Assembly: GCA_943373175.1 (NCBI GenBank)
Contig: CALSBM010000044.1
Coordinates: 1-24,988 of the forward strand
Length of the DNA stretch: 24,988 bases
Origin: JAIXUI01 sp943373175
GTDB lineage: Bacteria; Bacteroidota; Bacteroidia; UBA7662; JAIXUI01
Direction: 5' to 3'
Position 1 is the first letter of the stretch; each line of letters starts with the position of its first letter. Below the pieces are notes generated by a model. That model was not told the DNA's origin and did not search any database. It was given only the letters and a program-made list of their open reading frames with translations. A program made the translations under genes and the position numbers. Of the stretch, positions 15,195 to 22,233 are shown one piece after another.

Positions 15195-16055
15195 ATGAAC
15201 AGATTGTTCGCCTTTCTCCTTGCCTTTCTCGGTGTTTTCTCTGCTCTTGGGCAGAAAACAGAGATTGGAGGCAGTTTCCTTACCAGTCATTACTATGGCA
15301 GCTTGTCACAGAAGTTTTCAGACCGTAAGGATTTTGGTGATTACTTAAGCCATCGCTTGGATTTGATGCGCTTCGGTGCTGGAATTCATATCCGATATAA
15401 TTTCGCTGATTATTGGGCAGTTAGGGCAGAGTTAAATTACGGTCGCTTGGCAGGTGCAGACTCTCTTGCTGTCGATGATCCTCTTAAAACCCGTAGAAAC
15501 CTAAGTTTTCGAAATGATATCATAGAACTTGCTGGGCTTATTGAGTACAACTTTGCTGACTTTGGTTGGAGTATCCATAAGCGTACTTTTACGCCTTATG
15601 TCTTTACTGGAATTAGCTTATTCCGGCACAATCCTCAAGCATTTTATAACAATGAATGGGTGGACTTACAACCTTTAGGAACTGAAGGCCAGGATATGTT
15701 TCAATACCGCGATAAGGTAGGTTACGACTTGTTTCAATTTGCAATTCCAATAGGTTTAGGGATGCGATGGGCACTAAACAGCCACTGGAGATTAGGTATA
15801 GAAGCCGGCTGGAGGTTTACTTTCACGCAGTATCTCGACGATGTTGGAGGCACTTACGCCGATCGCGATCTTCTCCTAAGATCCAAAGGTCCATTAGCTG
15901 CTGCCCTTTCTGATCGCTCAATAGAGCTTAATCCTTTAGATCCCGGTTACGCTGAAGGAAATGATAGGGCGTTAAGCTCTACTAACGATGGCTTTGCATT
16001 TGTCGGGATTCAACTCAGTTATGTAATCTGGAAAATACGTTGTCCAAGTTTCTGA
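15195..16055 (+). CDS. DUF6089 family outer-membrane beta-barrel protein (copy 1)
   Basis: A 286-residue exported protein: signal peptide MNRLFAFLLAFLGVFSALGQ, then alternating strands of an outer-membrane beta-barrel. The family features are an opening strand TEIGGSFLTSHYYGSLSQ, an early FGAGIHIRYNF strand, RAELNYGRLAGADSL, RNLSFRNDIIELAGLIEYNF, the loop VDLQPLGTEGQ, GWRFTFTQYLDDVGGTYAD, and the ending CPSF. In Bacteroidota such proteins sit directly upstream of the isoprenyl transferase and bamA genes, as here. The function is not established; the linkage suggests a structural role in the envelope. I chose the ATG at 15195, since a TTG start at 15174 would add seven residues before the signal peptide. 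It ends 20 bases before its paralogue. Confidence 0.88.
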   Translation: MNRLFAFLLAFLGVFSALGQKTEIGGSFLTSHYYGSLSQKFSDRKDFGDYLSHRLDLMRFGAGIHIRYNFADYWAVRAELNYGRLAGADSLAVDDPLKTRRNLSFRNDIIELAGLIEYNFADFGWSIHKRTFTPYVFTGISLFRHNPQAFYNNEWVDLQPLGTEGQDMFQYRDKVGYDLFQFAIPIGLGMRWALNSHWRLGIEAGWRFTFTQYLDDVGGTYADRDLLLRSKGPLAAALSDRSIELNPLDPGYAEGNDRALSSTNDGFAFVGIQLSYVIWKIRCPSF

Positions 16056-16075
16056 CGTTCTTCGCCTTAATAACC

Positions 16076-16894
16076 ATGCGTAAACTTTGCATCATCTTAC
16101 TGTTTCTGCCTTTATCCCTACTAGCGCAGAAATGGGAAATTGGTTTCGGAGGAGGTCACTCCCTCTATTTGGGAGATTTGAATCAGACTATTTTCTCTGA
16201 AAAGAATGGCCTTTCTCTCAACGTTGGAGGAAAGTATAACTTCAATCCGCACTTCGGCCTTCGCTTCGATCTTTTGAACCATCAAATAGCAGGCGCCGAT
16301 TCGCTTAGCACTTCCGATGCCGAGCGTATGATGAGAAACCTTAGCTTTCAGTCCACGATTTATGAGGCTTCTCTGCTTTTCGAAATAAACTTCTTCCGCT
16401 TTGTTCCTGGAAACGATGACGACCGATTTACTCCATACATCAACGGAGGACTGTCGTTATTCAACTTCAATCCAAAAGCCCGCTTCAACGGTGCATTAAT
16501 CGAACTTCAACCCCTTGGCACCGAAGGTCAAACTATTGATCCTCAATCGAGGGAAGACAGACGATACAGCAGAGTCTCCTTTGCTATTCCTGTAGCCTTT
16601 GGATTCAAGTGGAATTTTACCGGACAACATAGTCTGGCACTCGAAGCAGGAATGCGTTTCGCCTTTACGGATTATATCGATGATGTTAGCGGCTCCTATG
16701 CGGACAATAGCATTATCCGCCTTGCAAATGGAGCTACTGCAGCTCAACTTGCTGACAGAAGCCAGGAACTTGGATTGCCGTTAAATGATCCAGGCAAATT
16801 GAGAGGCAATCCCGGCTTTAACGATGTTTTTGGCTTCCTTGGGCTGCGTTATACTTACACCTTCAATAGGGGTACTTGCCCTGCTTTTCGCTAA
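16076..16894 (+). CDS. DUF6089 family outer-membrane beta-barrel protein (copy 2)
   Basis: A 272-residue paralogue of the preceding gene, alignable along its whole length: signal peptide MRKLCIILLFLPLSLLAQ, WEIGFGGGHSLYLGDLNQ, LNHQIAGADSLSTSDAERM, RNLSFQSTIYEASLLFEINF, IELQPLGTEGQ, GMRFAFTDYIDDVSGSYADN, and the end CPAF followed by Arg. Matching blocks in the two copies (RNLSF, LQPLGTEGQ, DDV-G-YAD) show an old tandem duplication, since most other positions differ. The ATG at 16076 gives a clean signal peptide; a TTG frame from 16040 overlaps the previous gene. It ends 8 bases before uppS and is surely cotranscribed with it. It is likely an outer-membrane barrel of unknown role. Confidence 0.9.
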   Translation: MRKLCIILLFLPLSLLAQKWEIGFGGGHSLYLGDLNQTIFSEKNGLSLNVGGKYNFNPHFGLRFDLLNHQIAGADSLSTSDAERMMRNLSFQSTIYEASLLFEINFFRFVPGNDDDRFTPYINGGLSLFNFNPKARFNGALIELQPLGTEGQTIDPQSREDRRYSRVSFAIPVAFGFKWNFTGQHSLALEAGMRFAFTDYIDDVSGSYADNSIIRLANGATAAQLADRSQELGLPLNDPGKLRGNPGFNDVFGFLGLRYTYTFNRGTCPAFR

Positions 16895-16902
16895 GCCAAA
16901 AT

Positions 16903-17655
16903 ATGAGTCTAAAGGAGAAGATTAACTTAGAAAAGCTGCCCTATCACATTGCGGTAATCATGGATGGCAATGGCCGATGGGCGTACATGCACGGCCAGGA
17001 TCGGGTTTTTGGGCATTCAAACGGTGTTCAAGCAGTCCGTGATACAGCCGAAGCCTGTGCAGAGCTGGGAGTTAAATTTCTTACGCTTTATACTTTTTCA
17101 ACTGAAAACTGGAACAGGCCTCAATCTGAAGTCAATGCATTAATGTCATTGTTGGTGTCAACGATCAGAAGCGAAACCGAAACGTTGATGAAAAATAAAA
17201 TCAGGTTGGAAGCCATAGGCGATTTGGAATCTTTGCCCGAATCGTGTAGAGCTGAACTTGCTGAAGCTATGAAGATTACTGCCGGAAACGACAGAATGCA
17301 ACTGACTCTCGCACTTAGCTATTCTTCAAGATGGGAAATTCTTCGGGCTGTTAAGACAATTGTTGAAGATGTACAACAACAAAAACTAGCTCCGGAAGCA
17401 ATAAATGAAGATTGTTTTGGCAGCTATCTTACTACTACTTCAATCCCAGATCCTGAATTAATGATTAGAACTTCAGGTGAACATAGAGTAAGCAACTTTC
17501 TCCTTTGGCAAATTGCGTACACCGAGTTCCATTTTACTGAGAAACTCTGGCCAGAATTCAACAAAGAGGACTTATATCTCGCAATCCTAGATTATCAAAA
17601 GCGTGAGCGCCGTTATGGGCTCACCAGTGACCAATTGAAAAGCCCTAATGCGTAA
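16903..17655 (+). CDS. uppS: Isoprenyl transferase (undecaprenyl diphosphate synthase)
   Basis: A 250-residue cis-prenyltransferase that adds isopentenyl units to farnesyl diphosphate to make undecaprenyl diphosphate, the lipid carrier for peptidoglycan and surface glycans. The signature HIAVIMDGNGRWA holds the catalytic Asp21. The second and third blocks are TLYTFSTENWNRP and the substrate-binding LMIRTSGEHRVSNFLLWQIA, followed by YTEFHFTEKLWPEF. Length is normal (about 245-255). The ATG at 16903 (MSLKEKINLEKLPYHIAVIM) is the best start; an earlier in-frame start at 16876 lies inside the previous gene. The stop overlaps the bamA start by 8 bases, so translation of the two is probably coupled. 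Confidence 0.97.
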   Translation: MSLKEKINLEKLPYHIAVIMDGNGRWAYMHGQDRVFGHSNGVQAVRDTAEACAELGVKFLTLYTFSTENWNRPQSEVNALMSLLVSTIRSETETLMKNKIRLEAIGDLESLPESCRAELAEAMKITAGNDRMQLTLALSYSSRWEILRAVKTIVEDVQQQKLAPEAINEDCFGSYLTTTSIPDPELMIRTSGEHRVSNFLLWQIAYTEFHFTEKLWPEFNKEDLYLAILDYQKRERRYGLTSDQLKSPNA

Positions 17656-20137
17656 TTTTTTTCTGCTGGCAGGCCTCCTATTCTTGTCAGTCTTTAACTC
17701 CTTGGGGCAAGTTAGCCTGGAAACTTTTAAGCCGGATTACAAAAATCCCAAGGAATACACCATAGCTGCTGTGAAAGTGACCGGCACCCGTTTTCTTGAT
17801 AAGGATGTTTTAGTCATGATTTCTGGTCTTAAAGTAGGAGAGACCATTAGTGTTCCCGGTGAAAAGCTGTCTAAGGCCATTCAGAATCTTTGGAAACAAA
17901 ATCTTTTTGGCGATGTCCAAATTTTGGTAGATAAAGTTGAAGACAAGAACATTTTCCTAACTATTCAGCTTACAGAACGACCACGGCTTTCTAATTATGC
18001 GTATTCAAAAAGCTTGGGTAAAGGAGATGTGGACAACATCAACGACAAGCTCAAACAGAACAAGGGCAGAATAGTTACAGCCGACTTACTAATGACTGCT
18101 GAAAATGTTGCTCGCGATTACTACTTAGATAAAGGATATTGGAATGTCAAAGTAGAGGTAACGGAAGTAAAAGATACCAACCAAACAAATTCCGTAATCG
18201 TGAAACTGGCAGTTGATCCTGGCAAAAAAGTTAGGGTGGGCGAAATTGTTTTCGAAGGAAACAAAGCACTTTCAGACAAACAGCTTAAAAAAGCTATGGA
18301 TGAAATCAAAGAAAAGAAATGGTGGAATATTTTTCGTAGTGGAAAGTTCTATGCATCTAAGTTCGAAGAAGATAAAAGACTTATTGAAAAACGCTACCTC
18401 GACGAAGGGTATCGGGATGCACGAGTAACTTGGGATACTGTTTTCAAAAAATCCGATAGTCGTTTTAAAATCGCAATCAGAGTAAACGAAGGACAACAGT
18501 ACCATTTTCGGCATATCACCTTTAGTGGAAACACCGTTCATCCGGATTCTGTGTTGTCTAAAATTATCGGAATAAAAAAAGGAGAGGTATATAATCAGGC
18601 TAACCTCGATTCTAGGCTTTACATGGATCAATCGGGAAGGGATATTAGTTCTCTGTACATGGACGACGGATATCTTTTCTTTCAAGTGAATCCAACAGAA
18701 GTAAAGGTTGAAAAGGATTCCATTGACATTGAGATTCGGCTTACTGAAGGTCAGCAGGCCACCATCAATCGAATCATTATCAGTGGTAATGACAAGACCA
18801 ACGACCATGTAATTCTCAGAGAGCTTAGAACTCGCCCCGGGCAGAAATTTAGCCGTGCTGATATCATCCGAACTAACCGGGAACTTGCTCAGTTGGGTTA
18901 CTTCGACCCCGAACAAATTGGAATTAATCCGATTCCTAATCCACAAGATGGAACTGTGGATATTGAATATAAAGTAGTAGAACGTTCCAACGACCAAATC
19001 GAACTCTCCGGAGGCTGGGGAGCCAACCAGATTGTTGGTTCTTTAGGGTTGGTGCTAAACAATTTTTCCACTAGAAATGCCTCCAAATGGAGAAACTGGA
19101 AGCCTCTTCCTTCTGGAGATGGACAAAGGCTGAGTTTCCGTATTCAGAGTAATGGGCGCTTTTTCCAATCTTATAATGTCTCATTTACTGAGCCATGGTT
19201 GGGTGGAAAAAAACCCAATGCGCTAACAGTATCCGCTTATACCTCCATCCAAAACTTATCGCCACTCGGTAGCAGTATTCCTTCCGGAATTAATGTTACA
19301 GGTGTCTCAGTGAGCTTGGGAAAACGGTTGAAAAAGCCAGACGACTTTTTCACACTTATTCACTCATTGAACTACCAGCAATTTGCAGTTACTAACAACA
19401 ATTCATTAGGGCTCTTCTCGAATGGCATCGCTAACAGCTTTTTCTTCAAAGAAACATTGTCCCGAAACTCCATCGACCAGCCTATCTATCCAAGATCTGG
19501 GGCTAACGTTTCTTTAACGGCTCAATTTACCCCTCCTTGGTCACTGTTCAATGATTTCAATTATAAAACACTCGATGCAGTTAACCGGTATCGTTGGATA
19601 GAATATCATAAATGGCGTTTTGATGGCAACTGGTACACCCGATTACTTGGTGATTTAGTATTGAATACTCGTATTCAATACGGGTTTTTAGGTTCTTACA
19701 ATCAGGACTATGGCCAAGTGCCTTTCGGACGCTATTATGTAGGGGGAGACGGTATTCAAGGATTTGTTCTCGATGACCGTGAACTTATTGGACTGAGAGG
19801 ATACAATAATAACTCCCTAACACCTCGTGGAGCATCCGGAAATTATCTTGGTGGCTCTGTATTCCAGAAATACACCATGGAGTTGCGCTATCCAATCTCC
19901 CTTAACCCTTCTGCTACTATTTATGTATTAGGTTTCCTCGAAGGGGGAAATTCTTTTCTGAATACCCGTCAGTTTGATCCATTCAGGAACTATCGTTCAG
20001 CAGGTGGTGGTATCCGTATTTTCCTACCGATGTTCGGCTTGTTAGGCCTCGACTGGGGCTATGGCTTCGATGTAGTTCCGGGCCTTCCAAACGTTAACCG
20101 AGGGCAAATCCATATTTCAATTGGCCAACAATTCTGA
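17648..20137 (+). CDS. bamA: Outer membrane protein assembly factor BamA
   Basis: The Omp85-family core of the BAM machine, which inserts beta-barrel proteins into the outer membrane. At 829 residues it has a signal peptide (MRNFFLLAGLLFLSVFNSLGQ), a run of POTRA repeats from about residue 35 to 440 (starts such as YTIAAVKVTGTRFLDKDVLV, VRVGEIVFEGNKALSDKQL, YHFRHITFSGNTVHPDSVL and TINRIIISGNDKTNDHVIL), and a 16-strand barrel starting near 443 (VERSNDQIELSGGWG). The conserved loop-6 motif is visible as GLRGYNN (about 714-720), and the last residue is Phe, the usual barrel end signal. It lies between uppS (8-base overlap) and two Skp-like chaperone genes (1-base TGATG overlap), a layout conserved in Bacteroidota. 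Confidence 0.97.
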   Translation: MRNFFLLAGLLFLSVFNSLGQVSLETFKPDYKNPKEYTIAAVKVTGTRFLDKDVLVMISGLKVGETISVPGEKLSKAIQNLWKQNLFGDVQILVDKVEDKNIFLTIQLTERPRLSNYAYSKSLGKGDVDNINDKLKQNKGRIVTADLLMTAENVARDYYLDKGYWNVKVEVTEVKDTNQTNSVIVKLAVDPGKKVRVGEIVFEGNKALSDKQLKKAMDEIKEKKWWNIFRSGKFYASKFEEDKRLIEKRYLDEGYRDARVTWDTVFKKSDSRFKIAIRVNEGQQYHFRHITFSGNTVHPDSVLSKIIGIKKGEVYNQANLDSRLYMDQSGRDISSLYMDDGYLFFQVNPTEVKVEKDSIDIEIRLTEGQQATINRIIISGNDKTNDHVILRELRTRPGQKFSRADIIRTNRELAQLGYFDPEQIGINPIPNPQDGTVDIEYKVVERSNDQIELSGGWGANQIVGSLGLVLNNFSTRNASKWRNWKPLPSGDGQRLSFRIQSNGRFFQSYNVSFTEPWLGGKKPNALTVSAYTSIQNLSPLGSSIPSGINVTGVSVSLGKRLKKPDDFFTLIHSLNYQQFAVTNNNSLGLFSNGIANSFFFKETLSRNSIDQPIYPRSGANVSLTAQFTPPWSLFNDFNYKTLDAVNRYRWIEYHKWRFDGNWYTRLLGDLVLNTRIQYGFLGSYNQDYGQVPFGRYYVGGDGIQGFVLDDRELIGLRGYNNNSLTPRGASGNYLGGSVFQKYTMELRYPISLNPSATIYVLGFLEGGNSFLNTRQFDPFRNYRSAGGGIRIFLPMFGLLGLDWGYGFDVVPGLPNVNRGQIHISIGQQF

Positions 20138-20712
20138 TGACTACTTTCAGTTTTTCACATAAACGCAACTACTTGGTTTTTGGCACGGTTTTCACCGTGC
20201 TCATGCTGTTCAACAGCGGGCAGGCGCAAGCACAGCGGTTTGCCTGGATTGACACTGAATATATCCTTAGCCAAATGCCAGAGTTTGCCGCTGCTCAAAA
20301 GCAAGTTGAAACCCTTTCTTCCCAATGGGCGAAAGAAATAGAAGATCGCCAAAAAGAAATTGATGGGTTATACCGCAACCTTGCTGCCGAACAGGCTTTG
20401 CTAACCGATGAAATGCGTACTCAACGTGAATCGGAAATCCGAAAAAAAGAAGCAGAACTTGCAGACTTTCAAAAGAGAAAATTTGGGTTTGAAGGAGAAG
20501 TTTTTACCAAAAAGAAAGACTTACTAAAACCTATTCAGGATAAAGTCTTTGACGCAGTACAAAAGCTTGCCCGTGAAAAAGGCTACGATGTCATCTTTGA
20601 TAAATCCGGTGCAGTTACCATGCTTTATTCTAACCCCAAAATAGATAAAAGTGATGAGGTTATTGAACTGATGGGAATCGCTAAGAAAGCCAAAGAACCC
20701 AACAAGAAGTGA
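20137..20712 (+). CDS. OmpH/Skp family periplasmic chaperone (copy 1)
   Basis: A 191-residue periplasmic chaperone that would hold unfolded outer-membrane proteins for BamA. A long N-terminal region (MTTFSFSHKRNYLVF) leads into the signal peptide core and a cut near QAQAQ (about residue 33). The mature start RFAWIDTEYILSQMPEF is the family signature, followed by a charged coiled coil (about 47-140: EIEDRQKEIDGLYRNL, RKKEAELADFQKRKFGFEGE) and the closing strand part KGYDVIFDKSGAVTMLY. Its ATG overlaps the bamA stop (TGATG), so translation is coupled. It is a paralogue of the next gene, but the two differ greatly in the coil region. Confidence 0.93.
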   Translation: MTTFSFSHKRNYLVFGTVFTVLMLFNSGQAQAQRFAWIDTEYILSQMPEFAAAQKQVETLSSQWAKEIEDRQKEIDGLYRNLAAEQALLTDEMRTQRESEIRKKEAELADFQKRKFGFEGEVFTKKKDLLKPIQDKVFDAVQKLAREKGYDVIFDKSGAVTMLYSNPKIDKSDEVIELMGIAKKAKEPNKK

Positions 20713-20720
20713 CCAACCCC

Positions 20721-20728
20721 TATATTTG
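20721..20728 (+). promoter_or_regulatory. Promoter -7 element for the second Skp gene
   Basis: TATATTTG, an exact TAnnTTTG, in the 27-base gap between the two Skp-like genes, 11 bases before the second start. No -33 TTG/TTTG is seen at the usual spacing. It may give extra expression of the last gene of the cluster. Confidence 0.4.
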
Positions 20729-20739
20729 AAACCAACTTA

Positions 20740-21300
20740 ATGTCCATGATTAAAAAAATCGCCCTCCTCGCCCTGTTGTTTGCGGCCTTTTCAGGTAGCC
20801 TCATGGCACAAACCCGCTTCGGCCATATCAACTCTTCAGAGGTGGTAGGCATGATGTCTGATACTAAAAAAGCGGACGAAGACTTGAAGAAATTTACCTC
20901 TGATCTTCAGACCCAGCTTAAGGCTTTGGTAGAAGAACTTCAGAATAAATACCAAGATTATCAAGCCAAGAAAGCCACGTTAGCTGATGCAGTTAAGGAA
21001 ATAAGAGAAAAAGAAATTCAAGACTTGCAGCAGAGAATTGATGATTTCCAACAAAGTGCTCAACAAAACATCGGTAAGAAAAAAGAAGAACTCTATTCGC
21101 CTATCTTCAAAAAGGTAGAAAAGGCTATCAAAGAAGTAGCTGCAGAAGGAAAGTACAGCTACATTTTAGATAGTAGCACAGGAACTGTTCTTTATGCTCA
21201 GGATAGCGATAACATTCTTGAATTGGTGAAGAAAAAACTGAACCTCACCGGAATGCCAACTACTCCCGCTGACGATAAACCCAGAATGCCTAAAAAATAG
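20740..21300 (+). CDS. OmpH/Skp family periplasmic chaperone (copy 2)
   Basis: A 186-residue second Skp-like chaperone. Signal peptide MSMIKKIALLALLFAAFSGS ending LMAQ; mature start TRFGHINSSEVVGMMSDTKK; a long Lys/Glu/Gln-rich coiled coil (about 45-125, including ALVEELQNKYQDYQAKKA and EKEIQDLQQRIDDFQQSAQQ); then the strand YSYILDSSTGTVLYA. The C-terminal tail (TGMPTTPADDKPRMPKK) is Pro/Lys-rich and longer than in copy 1. The ATG at 20746 is an equally good start, two codons later. Tandem Skp genes after bamA are common in Bacteroidota. A strong terminator follows 10 bases after the stop. Confidence 0.94.
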   Translation: MSMIKKIALLALLFAAFSGSLMAQTRFGHINSSEVVGMMSDTKKADEDLKKFTSDLQTQLKALVEELQNKYQDYQAKKATLADAVKEIREKEIQDLQQRIDDFQQSAQQNIGKKKEELYSPIFKKVEKAIKEVAAEGKYSYILDSSTGTVLYAQDSDNILELVKKKLNLTGMPTTPADDKPRMPKK

Positions 21301-21310
21301 TCTTAACAAA

Positions 21311-21335
21311 AAACCGCCGAAAGGCGGTTTTTTTT
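21311..21335 (+). terminator. Rho-independent terminator after the Skp genes
   Basis: AAACCGCC, a GAAA tetraloop and GGCGGTTT form an 8-base-pair stem (21311-21330) followed by TTTTT. It ends the DUF6089-uppS-bamA-skp unit and separates it from murI. Confidence 0.92.
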
Positions 21336-21360
21336 GGCCGCTTCTTCTGACCTTCACATT

Positions 21361-22176
21361 ATGGCCGACTCTCGCCCTATTGGCATTTTCGATTCCGGCA
21401 TCGGAGGACTTACCGTTGCTTCCGCCATCATGAAACGATTGCCTAAGGAGGATTTACTCTACTTTGGCGACACTGCCCACCTCCCTTATGGAGACAAATC
21501 CCCAGAATTGATCACTCGTTACTCTTTGGGAATTACACGGTTTTTATTGTCTCACCATGTTAAGGCCATCGTCATTGCATGCAATACCGCAAGCTCTCTC
21601 GGCGGAAAGGCAGTAGAGGCTTTTGCCGGTGGAGAGATTCCGGTGATTAATGTAATAGATCCAACTGTTCGTTATGTAAATCATTCGTATTCAGGTGGTA
21701 AAGTAGGATTGATTGCTACGAAAGCAACGGTAAAATCCGGCATTTACAGTCGGAAATTACTTGAGCTAAACCCGAATATGCCGGTAGAAGAAGTGGCAAC
21801 TCCTTTACTTGCTCCTATGATTGAAGAAGGTTTTTTTGACAATAACATTTCTAAAACTATCATCAACAGTTACTTGTCGAATAGAAGGTTAAAGCATGTT
21901 AAGAAGCTGATTCTCGGATGCACGCACTATCCACTCATCTTCCCAGAGATTGAGCGTTTCTACCAAGGAAAAGTAGAAATTATTGATTCAGCCTTTCAGG
22001 TAGCAGAGGCACTTGCAGGAGCTTTGCATGATCGCGAATGGTTGAAATTGGATGAATCAAAAGGCAGGCGAACGTTCTATGTTTCAGATTTTACGGAATC
22101 TTTTCAGAAATCTGCCAGGCTTTTCTTCGGAAATAAGCTTCAACTTCAACAGATTGATTTATGGAAAGACCTCTGA
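21361..22176 (+). CDS. murI: Glutamate racemase
   Basis: Cofactor-independent racemase that makes D-glutamate for peptidoglycan. The 271-residue protein has all active-site elements: IFDSGIGGLTV (Asp11), IACNTAS with catalytic Cys74, and LGCTHYPLIFP with catalytic Cys187 and His189. The loop YFGDTAHLPYGDKSP (34-48) is also typical. I chose the ATG at 21361 (MADSRPIGIFDSG); a frame starting at 21334 begins in the terminator T-run. It follows the bamA-skp cluster, as often in Bacteroidota, but behind a strong terminator, so it needs read-through or a promoter I cannot see in the 25 bases upstream. Confidence 0.97.
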   Translation: MADSRPIGIFDSGIGGLTVASAIMKRLPKEDLLYFGDTAHLPYGDKSPELITRYSLGITRFLLSHHVKAIVIACNTASSLGGKAVEAFAGGEIPVINVIDPTVRYVNHSYSGGKVGLIATKATVKSGIYSRKLLELNPNMPVEEVATPLLAPMIEEGFFDNNISKTIINSYLSNRRLKHVKKLILGCTHYPLIFPEIERFYQGKVEIIDSAFQVAEALAGALHDREWLKLDESKGRRTFYVSDFTESFQKSARLFFGNKLQLQQIDLWKDL

Positions 22177-22179
22177 TAG

Positions 22180-22209
22180 TTGGTCAATCTGTATATTACG
22201 CTAAATTTG
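22180..22209 (+). promoter_or_regulatory. Promoter of the PorE-like gene
   Basis: TTG (22180-22182), a 19-base spacer and TAAATTTG (22202-22209): a full match to the Bacteroidota -33/-7 pattern. The start codon is at 22234, giving a leader of about 15-20 bases. It starts 3 bases after the murI stop. Confidence 0.72.
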
Positions 22210-22233
22210 ATATTCCAAACCAAACCACCTGCG

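Noticed and set aside
18272..18997. A 241-codon open frame on the minus strand inside bamA
   Set aside because: It is fully antisense to the POTRA region of bamA, its translation has no recognisable family or signal, and it follows from the codon bias of the real gene.
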